NCBI RefSeq assembly: GCF_013359905.1
Contig: NZ_JABMCC010000089.1
Location: forward strand, 35,603 to 99,602
Length of the DNA: 64,000 nucleotides
DNA from: Paenibacillus taichungensis
Lineage (GTDB): Bacteria > Bacillota > Bacilli > Paenibacillales > Paenibacillaceae
Direction: 5' to 3'
Shown: piece after piece, positions 33,244-41,563 of the stretch
Numbering within the stretch: the stretch's first letter is position 1
How the letters are laid out: each line of letters opens with the position of its first letter
Notes under the pieces: generated by a model
The model's database searches: none
Seen by the model: the letters and a program-made list of their open reading frames with translations, nothing else
Told to the model about the DNA's origin: nothing
Position numbers and translations under genes: made by a program

Positions 33244-34785
33244 TTATGATAATCTTCTGTTGCTTGTAGTAGTTGATTTAGTGATTCTTTTTACGCTCTT
33301 TTTTATAGGGGTTGAGGCACTACGAGCGTTATTATTGGCCCAGGTTCTCATAGTATCAATTTCTTCTTTACGCTGACTCGACAACGGTATCGTCTGGTCA
33401 GCTGCTGTAATCAAATGAGAAGTACTCAGTTCTTTACGATCAGCAAAAGCCAGGCTTATACCATCAATAATGACCTGTTCCAATTCTGCACCTACAAATC
33501 CTTCGGTAGATTCAGACACTAGTGAAAGGTCAAAATCTTCGGGGTCTCGGCCACGTTTGGTAATATGAATAGATAGAATCTCTATTCGTTCTGAATTATC
33601 AGGAAGGTCGAACCAGAATATCTCATCGAATCTACCCTTCCTCATTAATTCCGGAGGCAGAGCATTGATATTATTGCCAGTGGCTAGCACGAAGACATCC
33701 TTTTCTTTTTCTTGCATCCAAGTTAACAACTCCCCGAATACGCGAGATGTTACCCCACTACCAGAGGAATCACTTCCTAAACCTGCAAGTGCTTTCTCGA
33801 TCTCATCAATCCAGAGGATACATGGGCTCATTGATTCTGAGGTGCGTAAGGCTGTTTGCATGTTAGCTTCAGACTCGCCTACAAATGAACCAAACACCTT
33901 ACCAATGTTGAATCTCAGAATGGGAAGTTGCCAAAGATTACCTAGCGCTCGAGCTGAAGCGGATTTACCTCCACCAGAGACACCACACAGCAACACTCCT
34001 TTTGGAGATTGGACACCAAAGGCCTTTGCTTCCTCAGAAAATGATTCCTTCCGGATCTTTGCCCATGTCTTGAATTCATTAGCTCCTCCAATGTCTGAAA
34101 TATTGTTACTTGGAGGGATGAATTCTAAAATACCTGTTTTTTTTATGATGTTTGCTTTCTCTTCCTGGATGGTTTTTACTGCATCTGCTCCATATTCGCG
34201 ATGGATTGTATAAGCGAGTGAATAGACATTTTCGGCTTCTTGTTCTGTTAAACCAAGGGAGTTTTTTAAAATGAGGGTTCGATACTCAGGATCAATAACG
34301 ATATCCTTCGGTTTCGTAAGACGATCCAACACTTCGCCCATCTTTTCAATATCAAGTGGAGTAAATGTGGTTACAGCAATATCTTTCTCTACCTCAATTG
34401 GTATTACTGTTTTCGGGGATACGAAGATGATGTAGTTTGTGGGGTTAATGCAACTGAGAATTGCATCCTTGATTTTCTGTAGAATATAAGGGTTATCCAT
34501 GTAATGGTGGAAGTTTTTGAGTACAAAGATTGTATTACTGTGATTTTGATTCTCATCTGTGATATGTTCCAATGCTTCCTGGGCTGTAGTCATTCCTGAA
34601 TCGGAATCATCCATAGAATTTGTATAATCAAGATAACCTTCGGTGCAAGACCATACTTTCATTTCTAGCTCGCTTTCGCGTGCAATATGATGTAAAGCAT
34701 TAATACATCGATTTTCCTCGAACGTATTAATCCAGATCGCTGGATAACATGCATTGATGTAATTTCCGATTGTTTGAGTAGTCAT
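33244..34785 (-). CDS. Ycf46-like AAA+ ATPase
   Basis: 513 residues. The N-terminal 220 residues form the domain typical of Ycf46-like proteins (degenerate P-loop-like strand, IFVLKNFHHYM). The AAA+ module follows: Walker A GVSGGGKS (268-275), FVGESEANMQTAL, Walker B ILWIDEIEKA (D327, E328), sensor 1 LATGNNINALPPEL, arginine fingers in MRKGRFDEIF (R382, R385), and a C-terminal helical lid. A basic tail (IKKSVKRITKS) could contact nucleic acid. It heads the run of four genes ending with the radical SAM protein and follows a terminator-like hairpin (34814-34845). It probably remodels a protein partner using ATP. Confidence 0.9.
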   Translation of the reverse strand: MTTQTIGNYINACYPAIWINTFEENRCINALHHIARESELEMKVWSCTEGYLDYTNSMDDSDSGMTTAQEALEHITDENQNHSNTIFVLKNFHHYMDNPYILQKIKDAILSCINPTNYIIFVSPKTVIPIEVEKDIAVTTFTPLDIEKMGEVLDRLTKPKDIVIDPEYRTLILKNSLGLTEQEAENVYSLAYTIHREYGADAVKTIQEEKANIIKKTGILEFIPPSNNISDIGGANEFKTWAKIRKESFSEEAKAFGVQSPKGVLLCGVSGGGKSASARALGNLWQLPILRFNIGKVFGSFVGESEANMQTALRTSESMSPCILWIDEIEKALAGLGSDSSGSGVTSRVFGELLTWMQEKEKDVFVLATGNNINALPPELMRKGRFDEIFWFDLPDNSERIEILSIHITKRGRDPEDFDLSLVSESTEGFVGAELEQVIIDGISLAFADRKELSTSHLITAADQTIPLSSQRKEEIDTMRTWANNNARSASTPIKKSVKRITKSTTTSNRRLS

Positions 34786-34813
34786 ATTTATAATTTCTCC
34801 TTAAATTATAGAA

Positions 34814-34845
34814 TAAAAAAAGGAACCTTATCCTTGGATAAGTCC
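34814..34845 (-). terminator. Terminator before the AAA+ gene
   Basis: GG..CTTATCC, loop TT, GGATAAG..CC, followed by seven T on the minus strand. It lies 20 bases after the stop at 34868 and about 10 bases before the AAGGAG of the AAA+ gene. Confidence 0.7.
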
Positions 34846-34867
34846 CGGATTTACATACTTTTAAATT

Positions 34868-35848
34868 CTAATCGAATAATGATAGCTGACGAACATTCTC
34901 ATTCTTAGATCTTCTATCTTTCTTTAATGCAGCTACAGCCTTTAGCATTCTTTGCATATCTCGTAGCGATGAAGTGATATCCTTCAGATCTGAATTTAAA
35001 AGATCTTGATAATCATCAATAATGCCAAAAGAAAGTTGAGTTTCGTTAACGACTGATGTTACATCAGCGGCAGTAAGATTATCACGATTATCATAGGCTT
35101 TTTTTAAATTTTCCATTGCAGTGTTTAACTGACTAACCGTAGCTTTACGAACGAGATCCATCGTATCACCGGTTTTGATTAATGGAATCATGTAGGCAGA
35201 ACTAAGTTCCAGTAGATTTACAAATGTTGTGAATGAACGCAGCTGTTCTTCAAACTTCACGGGAATAAAATAGACACCACCAGAAGTCTTCACCATGACA
35301 GGCGACATCCTTTTAATTGTTTCAATGCACATATGACGGACTGCTTTGTCATCATGAGTTGTTTGAAATGTAACGAAGAGCTCCTTGATCCTCTCAACTA
35401 GAGGTTTAACATCCGGATTAATAATCTGTGTATCCAGGAAGTAAAAGTCTTCTCGTTCAAGCGTGACAATTGCTTCTTGAGTTTTGTACAGAAGCTTTTC
35501 TTCTTCTTTAGGGTCAATTACTTCTCGTACAATGTTACGTACTACTCGTTCAGCGGTCGTTACAGTTTCTCGCACGAGAATCCTTTCTGATCCCTTTCCG
35601 TCGATGGGTGGTTGTTTACACTCGATTGCTTTGGTAGACCGGCGAAACGCATCAATTACGCGTATCTCATTTGGCATAAGTGACTTATCTACTTCAGAGG
35701 CAGCAACATGTTCTGCCAAGAGTTTTCGTTCAATTTGTTTCATGCCGATAGAGTACCAAACCAAATAACCGATTACCTCAACGGATTGTTTGTCTTCCAT
35801 GCCGACTGCAGTGATATCTTGAGCCATTTCACGTGTAAGTTTTCTCAT
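34868..35848 (-). CDS. Hypothetical helical protein with a QLSLF clamp-binding tail
   Basis: 326 residues, almost all helical and highly charged, with long amphipathic stretches (KEEEKLLYKTQEAIVTLERE, and SSLRDMQRMLKAVAALKK). It may be a DUF6744-type plasmid protein, but I am not certain. The last residues are RQLSLFD, an exact match to the sliding-clamp-binding consensus Q-L-[S/D]-L-F. It lies between the Ycf46 cassette and the replication block (SSB, CHC2 protein), which fits a role at the replication fork. There is no catalytic motif. Confidence 0.75.
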   Translation of the reverse strand: MRKLTREMAQDITAVGMEDKQSVEVIGYLVWYSIGMKQIERKLLAEHVAASEVDKSLMPNEIRVIDAFRRSTKAIECKQPPIDGKGSERILVRETVTTAERVVRNIVREVIDPKEEEKLLYKTQEAIVTLEREDFYFLDTQIINPDVKPLVERIKELFVTFQTTHDDKAVRHMCIETIKRMSPVMVKTSGGVYFIPVKFEEQLRSFTTFVNLLELSSAYMIPLIKTGDTMDLVRKATVSQLNTAMENLKKAYDNRDNLTAADVTSVVNETQLSFGIIDDYQDLLNSDLKDITSSLRDMQRMLKAVAALKKDRRSKNENVRQLSLFD

Positions 35849-35880
35849 TTTTAATTATCCTCTCACCTAAGTATTCGGGT

Positions 35881-36306
35881 TTATAATAGATCCAAATTTA
35901 ATTGTTCATATTCTATAGCACGCTCGAGGGCGTTCTTATTTATGGGTTTCATTAATTGTGTTAAGTTCAGAAAGTCCGTTTTGTTGTTCTTAAATTCTTG
36001 GGATTGTCGGTATTCATTGAAAAATATGAGTGGAATAGACTTAATAAGCTCCGTTGATCCCTCAATATCTATTTGAAGATAACGAACGGTACCGGTCCGT
36101 AGACTCGCTATCCACTCTATCCCGCACATTGGACAGTACCAGGTACGTCCACCCATTAGAAAACAATTTCCCCGAACAATGTGCTGCTCATCATTAGGAC
36201 AACACCGGACAGATACTACTCTTGGTTGATGTAATGCTAAGTCTAATGTCATACTGCCTTGGTAGTTGCCTTTGACTTCAGAAGATATTTTCATCTTTTT
36301 CCGCAT
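35881..36306 (-). CDS. Zinc-ribbon-like protein with QLNLDL tail
   Basis: 141 residues. Cysteine pairs (VRCCPNDEQH, about 34-43, and WYCPMCG near 57-63) form a probable zinc ribbon. The second half is helical. The C-terminus reads EQLNLDLL and matches the hexapeptide form of the clamp-binding motif, Q-L-x-L-x-L. AAAGGAG precedes the start, and a hairpin (36331-36363) separates it from ssb. It may be a DNA-binding accessory protein recruited by DnaN. Confidence 0.7.
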   Translation of the reverse strand: MRKKMKISSEVKGNYQGSMTLDLALHQPRVVSVRCCPNDEQHIVRGNCFLMGGRTWYCPMCGIEWIASLRTGTVRYLQIDIEGSTELIKSIPLIFFNEYRQSQEFKNNKTDFLNLTQLMKPINKNALERAIEYEQLNLDLL

Positions 36307-36330
36307 ATAGGCATCTCCTTTAATAAAAAA

Positions 36331-36363
36331 AAGGAAAATCCCAGTGTTGAGATTTTCCTTTTT
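36331..36363 (-). terminator. Terminator after ssb
   Basis: AAGGAAAATC pairs with GATTTTCCTT, with T tracts on both sides. It is 55 bases past the ssb stop and 15 bases before the AAAGGAG of the next gene. Confidence 0.8.
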
Positions 36364-36418
36364 GTAGTATTTGTATGTTCTCCTTTTCCTAGATAACGGC
36401 CTCCCTATCTCTATCTAA

Positions 36419-36850
36419 CTAGAATGGCAGATCATCATCAGATATATCAATTGGTTTACCGTTATCTGAGAAAGGATCTTGATTATTTGAGTTGCGATTA
36501 GAATTTGAGTTAGATCTATTATTATCTTTGTTTTGAGACTCAAGGAAGCGAACGTTATCTGCGATGATCTCTGTAACATAGACTCGTTTACCTTCGTTAT
36601 TTTCGTAATTTCTCACTTGTATGCGTCCTTCAACAGCGACGAGCCTACCTTTACGACAGTAATTAGCTACCGTCTCAGCGAGTTGTCTCCAGGTCACGAC
36701 TGGTATGAAATCTGCTTCCTTTTCTCCCCCTTGGCTTGTAAACGGTCTGTCCACTGCCAAAGTAAATTGCGTAACGGCTACTCCCGCCGGCGTATATCTC
36801 AGCTCCGGATCTCTTGTAAGTCTGCCTATAAGTATGACACGGTTCAGCAT
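36419..36850 (-). CDS. ssb: Single-stranded DNA-binding protein
   Basis: 143 residues with the OB-fold start [21 protein letters not shown] split over two strands, a W-R-Q-L box ([14 protein letters not shown]), and the [12 protein letters not shown] strand. A Ser/Asn-rich linker leads to the acidic tip DDDLPF, which recruits repair and replication proteins. It is full length and intact. GGAGG precedes ATG at 36850, and the CHC2 gene ends 18 bases upstream. It coats single-stranded plasmid DNA during replication or transfer. Confidence 0.97.
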   Translation of the reverse strand: MLNRVILIGRLTRDPELRYTPAGVAVTQFTLAVDRPFTSQGGEKEADFIPVVTWRQLAETVANYCRKGRLVAVEGRIQVRNYENNEGKRVYVTEIIADNVRFLESQNKDNNRSNSNSNRNSNNQDPFSDNGKPIDISDDDLPF

Positions 36851-36868
36851 AAAAAAACCTCCATATTT

Positions 36869-37558
36869 TTAATAGTTTTTAATTGTTTTAAGATAAGATT
36901 CTTGTAGAGAATCAGCCCATTTATGGACTCCAATTGCCCATGTTCGAGGTTGATTACCGCACCCATAAGCTTCAAACACTTCAGGGAGTAAATCATAGTC
37001 TATATCTTTGGACATTTGGTCTATATCATCCAAAGCTTGCTGGTATTGATTAATCTGAATACTGTAGATTAGATGAACAAGAGCCTCACGCTTTTTGCAA
37101 TCAATAAATCGTGTCCATTCAGCCCAGATCCACTCATTAAGACTCTTACGATAGGTATAATCTCCATATCTCAGCCTTGGGGTTCTAGAATCGCGAAAAC
37201 CGATAAGACCAAGCTGTGAAGTATTTAATCTCTCCGCTGGATGTTTCTTCGCTTGTTTCTTTTGGTGCAACATTTCATCGAGCCCAGATTTTTCTCGTAA
37301 GTTTTTTAAAACTTCCTCACGACTTTTTTGCTCAACGTGTTGGATGAAGTCAATGACACCTCCATTAATTCCACATGTAAAGCATCTAAAAACCCCTCTG
37401 GATCGATTTAAAGTAAGCTTGTAATTCCCTTTAGATAAGGTGCACCAAGGACAAACAAATTCTGTTTGCTCTTTTCTCAATGTGTTTGATCTTACAGTGA
37501 TTCCCGCTGAAACTGCATAATCTACAATATCAGGCAAGTAACTGGATATTGTGCTCAT
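36869..37558 (-). CDS. CHC2 zinc-finger, primase-like N-terminal domain protein
   Basis: 229 residues. The start was placed at 37558, where GGAG lies nine bases upstream. Residues from about 30 to 90 form a primase-type zinc-binding domain: FVCPWCTLSKGNYKL, then FRCFTCGINGGVIDFIQ, as in DnaG. The TOPRIM polymerase domain is missing, so it cannot act alone as a DnaG-type primase. The second half is helical and unrecognised. It precedes ssb in the same operon and may help recognise template DNA for another enzyme. Confidence 0.8.
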   Translation of the reverse strand: MSTISSYLPDIVDYAVSAGITVRSNTLRKEQTEFVCPWCTLSKGNYKLTLNRSRGVFRCFTCGINGGVIDFIQHVEQKSREEVLKNLREKSGLDEMLHQKKQAKKHPAERLNTSQLGLIGFRDSRTPRLRYGDYTYRKSLNEWIWAEWTRFIDCKKREALVHLIYSIQINQYQQALDDIDQMSKDIDYDLLPEVFEAYGCGNQPRTWAIGVHKWADSLQESYLKTIKNY

Positions 37559-37889
37559 TATTATCAACTCCATAGGTTTTAGGCATAGGGATCTGAATCC
37601 ATTCCTTTTTCATTACTACTTTCTTGTTTAGGTACACGACCCTAGCGTCTTGTAATTCTGAGTGTTGTTTAAAAACAGTTCTGTAAATATCCAAAACAAC
37701 ATCGGAATGCCAGCATGTTCTTTTAAGTTGGATTGCAGGACATTCGTGTGCAATTACAATTTGACCTTTAATATAAGTAGCTGCTACGAGGTAGATACCT
37801 TCCCCATTTGAAGCAGAAAGTGAGACAAAAATCGTCCGTTGTTCTCCTTCCTGAGTGAAGACTGCTTTAACATGCTTGTGATTTATCAT
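37530..37889 (-). CDS. Hypothetical protein
   Basis: 119 residues from ATG 37889, eight bases after GAGGAGG (the longer TTG start overlaps its own ribosome binding site). It is beta-rich at first (AVFTQEGEQRTIFVSLS), with a CWHSDVVLDIYRTVF segment in the middle. No family is recognised. It overlaps the CHC2 gene by 29 bases and is the first gene of the ssb operon. A promoter (38261-38289) and a leader hairpin (37927-37965) lie upstream. Confidence 0.7.
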   Translation of the reverse strand: MINHKHVKAVFTQEGEQRTIFVSLSASNGEGIYLVAATYIKGQIVIAHECPAIQLKRTCWHSDVVLDIYRTVFKQHSELQDARVVYLNKKVVMKKEWIQIPMPKTYGVDNNEHNIQLLA

Positions 37890-37926
37890 GATTGCTAACC
37901 TCCTCAAATTATTTTTTATATAATAA

Positions 37927-37965
37927 AAAAAAGCTCACGATCCCAATGATAGGATGTAAGCTTTT
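37927..37965 (-). terminator. Terminator-like hairpin in the leader of the ssb operon
   Basis: AAAAGCT..ATCC pairs with GGAT..AAGCTTTT and is followed by eight T on the minus strand. It lies between the promoter at 38261-38289 and the first gene, 25 bases before the ribosome binding site. Confidence 0.7.
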
Positions 37966-38260
37966 AAGAGATATTCATTCAAGAATAGTATATGTAATTG
38001 TTAACGTTCAAAATCTAAGTGAAATTTTAAGCAGTAGGTTAAATGTAGATAATGTACACGGCAAAAAAACGTCTTCATTACCTAAGAATCCCTAAACACC
38101 TTAATTGCCCTTCCATGTCGATGACTGAATTCGCAATTATACCAATATTTCCTGATATACAAGTATATCCATCCATCTTTTCATTCATCTGTTATCATCG
38201 TTGAACGTTCATAACATAAATGAAAAAAATACTGATATCTAACGGTTTAACTATGACACT

Positions 38261-38289
38261 ATTATACGTTTTATGGTCAAGGATATCAA
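38261..38289 (-). promoter_or_regulatory. SigA-type promoter of the ssb operon
   Basis: TTGATA (38284-38289) and TATAAT (38261-38266) on the minus strand with a 17-base spacer. The predicted leader is about 365 bases long. It contains a 7-bp hairpin (GATATAC/GTATATC, 38153-38168), a 32-codon open frame and the terminator-like hairpin at 37927-37965. Confidence 0.65.
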
Positions 38290-38377
38290 GTAATAGTGGT
38301 ATTTTTGGCTTACTCCAACCTCTAGTTAAGTTCATAATTTTAGCGGGAGTACATGTTGTTTGACTAGGGGAATAAAG

Positions 38378-38411
38378 GTAAGTAAGAAGTCCGTCCGGAC
38401 CTCTTACTTAT
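38378..38411 (-). terminator. Strong hairpin after the 38423 gene
   Basis: GTAAGTAAGA.GTCCG pairs with CGGAC.TCTTACTTA. The stem is long but has no clean T tract. It lies 12 bases after the stop. Confidence 0.6.
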
Positions 38412-38422
38412 CTCTACTGATG

Positions 38423-39244
38423 TTATGACGAAGGTTGAAGAATACCAAGTAACCTGTTTATGTTCTCATCTACCGGAGGTTGGACAGGCTCTTGTACAAT
38501 TTTAGGTGGCTTTCTAAAAGGTGGAATGAACTCTGGTATGAATTCGTCATTTTCAACATAAGAGAAGCTTTCAGATAGGTCTTCCTTAAGCAGGTTATGA
38601 TCGGTAGTAATCCTAAAGAGATGTGTTTGATCTTTAATATCCAAAAACTTCTTCGCATCGTCCCAATCACTGACTACAATCAGTGTTTTCATTTCATCTT
38701 CCATAAAACGAATGTGGTTATAGACTTTGTCACGCTGCACTTTCTCTCTTAAAGTTGCTACTTGAAATTGCATTCCCTTTACTGTGAACCTAGCATCAAA
38801 GGGGGATTTGGTCTCTTCAACTTTCGTTTCAGGATCGATCTCATGAAACCGGGAGTAAAATTGAGATATAAGCAATTTTTGAAGTAACTCGATCGTTAAT
38901 GCTTTTTGGAATTTATCCAATCCATAGATTTTCCTCGCTGGATTCGATAAGCTGTAGACAGGCATAAACTTGTTGTTTTCCCTACCTGTCAGTGTGTGCT
39001 CAACCAGATAACCTTTATCTAACAAGAAGGAAACATTTTTTTTACCTCTACGAATGTTCCCAGGGTTAAGAATTTTGGCCAGTTGTACTTTTGATGCAAA
39101 ATATAGAAACCCCAGATTTTCTAAGACTTTACGTTGGGCGGTATTCAAAGTTGATATTTTCAGTTTGATCGTATCAGATGGCTGGCGTCCCCACTTAATG
39201 ATATATTTATTTTCCATGTGAAAAGGGGATAAATCAAAGACCAT
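38423..39244 (-). CDS. Winged-helix protein, replication-relaxation-like
   Basis: 273 residues starting at ATG 39244, nine bases after AGGAGG. A winged-helix region is visible (AQRKVLENLGFLYFASKVQLAKIL, split in two, then KNVSFLLDKGYLVEH and VYSLSNPAR). This resembles the N-terminal domain of replication-relaxation (MobC-type) proteins in Gram-positive plasmids. The rest has a nuclease-like or OB-like alternation (DARFTVKGMQFQVATLRE) and a proline-rich tail. It could accompany conjugation or replication. The family assignment is tentative. Confidence 0.6.
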   Translation of the reverse strand: MVFDLSPFHMENKYIIKWGRQPSDTIKLKISTLNTAQRKVLENLGFLYFASKVQLAKILNPGNIRRGKKNVSFLLDKGYLVEHTLTGRENNKFMPVYSLSNPARKIYGLDKFQKALTIELLQKLLISQFYSRFHEIDPETKVEETKSPFDARFTVKGMQFQVATLREKVQRDKVYNHIRFMEDEMKTLIVVSDWDDAKKFLDIKDQTHLFRITTDHNLLKEDLSESFSYVENDEFIPEFIPPFRKPPKIVQEPVQPPVDENINRLLGILQPSS

Positions 39245-39284
39245 GAGCATAAACCTCCTATTTATTATTATTAGTATGGCAAAA

Positions 39285-39311
39285 CAAAAGCCTCTTAATT
39301 AGAGGCTTTTG
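39285..39311 (-). terminator. Terminator after the S1-domain gene
   Basis: CAAAAGCCTCT, loop TAATT, AGAGGCTTTTG. It is placed 25 bases past the stop at 39336 and about 30 bases before the next AGGAGG. Confidence 0.85.
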
Positions 39312-39335
39312 CAAGTATCAAGTGAAGTGTTAGTA

Positions 39336-40169
39336 TTAAACTTTGCTTTTGATTATTCCCGACATTTCATTTTTTTCTACATCGATTTTTGCAACTCTCA
39401 CACGGACAATATCCCCTTTTTTCACTTTGCCAATACCTGGTTTAGGTTGGCGACACAAGATATCTACACCCTCAGCAAGATTTACGAACACACCATATTC
39501 AACAACCCCAGAGACTTTACCTTTATAAGTGTTTCCGGTTTGAAATCTCGTCGTACATTCAGGCCAAGGGTTCTTGAAGAGTTGTTTACCGCTGACCTTT
39601 AAAAGTTTTTCTTCTTTGTTGAAATCAATCACCTTAACTCGGATGGTATCACCAGGTTTATATCGATCATGCATATCGTCGATCCACTCGTAGGAGACCT
39701 CATCTGCTCTGAGATCTACATTAATTGCTCCAATATCAAGACGCAGTGATCGATTGTTCACTCGTACGATCTTTGAATCCACGATTAGGTTTGTCCGCAA
39801 CCGATCCCATGTTAAACCTTGAAGATGTTCGATAGCTTGCTTGCTTGACGCTACAAAAATTTCAGAATCACGATCCAAACCAGTTACTTTATAGTAGATG
39901 TTATTACCAATTGCATCAGTCAATTGTGTACGTTGATCGAAATCAGTCTCCTCAATCGGGATGATCCCTTTGATATGACCCACGAACACAATCACGCAGA
40001 CTTTACCGCCATGTGTCTCAATAGTACTAATTTCGGACTGCATGATGGAACGGTTTTGTCGCGCTTGATACACCTTTTCCCAAGCTTCCTGTTCAACTTG
40101 GTCATGTATCTGCTGCTCACTCTCAGGGACAATTTTCAACAATACATCATTTTCAAGAATATTACTCAT
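39336..40169 (-). CDS. S1-domain RNA-binding protein
   Basis: 277 residues built from S1-type OB-fold segments. The clearest are GKVCVIVFVGHIKGIIPIEE, split across two strands (about 55-74), YKPGDTIRVKVIDFNKEEKLLKVSG (about 168-195) and GNTYKGKVSGVVEYGVFVNLAEGVDILC (about 210-240). The last part shows the canonical pattern of ribosomal protein S1 repeats. It is cytoplasmic and probably binds RNA. A plasmid-coded S1-like protein might guide plasmid mRNAs, which carry many structured leaders, but this is a guess. AGGAGG precedes the ATG. Confidence 0.85.
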   Translation of the reverse strand: MSNILENDVLLKIVPESEQQIHDQVEQEAWEKVYQARQNRSIMQSEISTIETHGGKVCVIVFVGHIKGIIPIEETDFDQRTQLTDAIGNNIYYKVTGLDRDSEIFVASSKQAIEHLQGLTWDRLRTNLIVDSKIVRVNNRSLRLDIGAINVDLRADEVSYEWIDDMHDRYKPGDTIRVKVIDFNKEEKLLKVSGKQLFKNPWPECTTRFQTGNTYKGKVSGVVEYGVFVNLAEGVDILCRQPKPGIGKVKKGDIVRVRVAKIDVEKNEMSGIIKSKV

Positions 40170-40193
40170 TATAGTTCCTCCTCGTATTTGGTA

Positions 40194-41189
40194 TTACTCC
40201 TGAAACTTCCAAAAGCTACTCGTTTCAGCATTACTGTTTTCTTTAACTGTATCTTCAACAGAAGTAGTTACATTGCTATCTGGAGTCGCTATAGGACTCT
40301 TAGAATGCTCAGCTGTTTGCGGACCTTTTCTGTTTTCCTCCAACTTCACCGGTGCTGCCCCATTTTTACTAGATCGTACCGGAGGTGGTTCAGGCAGGGG
40401 AGCATTGTAAGCAGGTAGTTCACTTTCCAAAAAGGGAATTCTCTCTTTTTTCGTTGGTTCTGATTTCGGAGTCTCTACTGTTTGTTGGGTATTTTCAGCA
40501 TTCTCCTTCTCAAAATCAATGATAGTAAACATGGGTTGTTCCACTTCTGCCCACTCATTATCGTCTTCTTCTTTCACATCAAAGGGGCTAATCTCTTCGG
40601 CTTCCTCAATGGATACAGGAACGGATTGCGTAGGGAGCGATTGGGTACCTCCTCTACTCACAAGGTTTTTCAAATCCACCTTTTTAGTTAGAAATTTGGT
40701 CTTCAGTTCAGATAGCTTTTCCTTTATATCGTTCCAACGTATCTCGGCCTTTTCTAATTTCACATTCAAATCAAAATTGAAATCTTCCCAAGAGTACGTT
40801 CGATTTATAGGCGGCTTCAAACTCTTGACTGCTTTCACATAGATATATGAAAGAAAGAACATGCCAACTAAGCAAATTAAGCTAAATATGGATGGCAAAA
40901 TGGATGTAGAACCCGGTGAAATCCTGTCAATTAAACGAGTAACTATACTGCCGAGCATCCAATCAAAAGCAAAGATACACCCGTATAAAGAAAGATAGCT
41001 TATTTTGTTCGTGTTACGAAAGAAAATGATATGCCCAGTTAGTCCTAATAACCAAAACAATAAAGGCATACCGAATCCTAAGCGGTACAAACTCATAAAC
41101 AATGCTATCAGTCCTATGAAGGAGATGAAAAAAACGGTAGGTATGTACAGCTTAATTACAATAGGAAGATATTTCGCGATGGCTTTCAC
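40194..41189 (-). CDS. Membrane protein with a long proline-rich cytoplasmic tail
   Basis: 331 residues with a GTG start behind AAGGAGGG. Four hydrophobic spans lie in the first 115 residues (PTVFFISFIGLIALFM, PLLFWLLGLTGHIIFF, LYGCIFAFDWMLGSIV, IFSLICLVGMFFLSYI), followed by a 200-residue acidic and proline-rich region (PAYNAPLPEPPPV). No family is recognised. It is coupled to the small gene upstream and lies in the replication block; it might anchor a complex at the membrane. Confidence 0.75.
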   Translation of the reverse strand: MKAIAKYLPIVIKLYIPTVFFISFIGLIALFMSLYRLGFGMPLLFWLLGLTGHIIFFRNTNKISYLSLYGCIFAFDWMLGSIVTRLIDRISPGSTSILPSIFSLICLVGMFFLSYIYVKAVKSLKPPINRTYSWEDFNFDLNVKLEKAEIRWNDIKEKLSELKTKFLTKKVDLKNLVSRGGTQSLPTQSVPVSIEEAEEISPFDVKEEDDNEWAEVEQPMFTIIDFEKENAENTQQTVETPKSEPTKKERIPFLESELPAYNAPLPEPPPVRSSKNGAAPVKLEENRKGPQTAEHSKSPIATPDSNVTTSVEDTVKENSNAETSSFWKFQE

Positions 41190-41193
41190 GACA

Positions 41194-41436
41194 TTACCCT
41201 CCTTGTACTTGGTCAGGCAAGAAATTGACGATCAATTCTTTGCCTTCAGTTTCTGCAAGGTGAATGAGTGGAATAAAGTAAGTTGATGCATTCAGAATTT
41301 CTTGAATTAGCAGTCTGCTTAACATATCTTGTCCATTCGTCGAAAGATTGTTAATTTGCTTAGCGAGTTCTTCACTATCAACAAATGAGACCACTTTCTG
41401 CAGGGAAACATTTGGATCTAAGCCCGTCTGACTCAA
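41194..41436 (-). CDS. Hypothetical small protein
   Basis: An 80-residue helical protein with a TTG start six bases after AAGGAGG. It ends five bases before the membrane-protein gene, so it is probably co-translated with it. Its promoter and operator lie at 41564-41593, and a terminator-like hairpin (41472-41510) lies between them. No domain is recognised. Confidence 0.65.
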   Translation of the reverse strand: MSQTGLDPNVSLQKVVSFVDSEELAKQINNLSTNGQDMLSRLLIQEILNASTYFIPLIHLAETEGKELIVNFLPDQVQGG

Positions 41437-41471
41437 GTCTGTTCCTCCTTTCTAAAAGAAAATAAAAAATA

Positions 41472-41510
41472 GCGTGCATGAAGACAAATGGATAGTTGTC
41501 TTCAGCACGC
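41472..41510 (-). terminator. Terminator-like hairpin between promoter and gene
   Basis: GCGTGC..GAAGACAA pairs with TTGTCTTC..GCACGC and is followed by ATTTTTTATTTTC on the minus strand. A promoter lies 50 bases upstream and the ribosome binding site about 20 bases downstream. Confidence 0.7.
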
Positions 41511-41563
41511 CGTTTCTACGGTAGTGTAAGTGTTATTCGAATGTATTCATTTTAACTAAAATC

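Noticed and set aside
33665..34213. 182-codon plus-strand ORF
   Set aside because: It lies opposite the well-conserved AAA+ gene, has no recognisable protein features and is a shadow.
36533..36907. 124-codon plus-strand ORF
   Set aside because: Shadow of ssb on the opposite strand.
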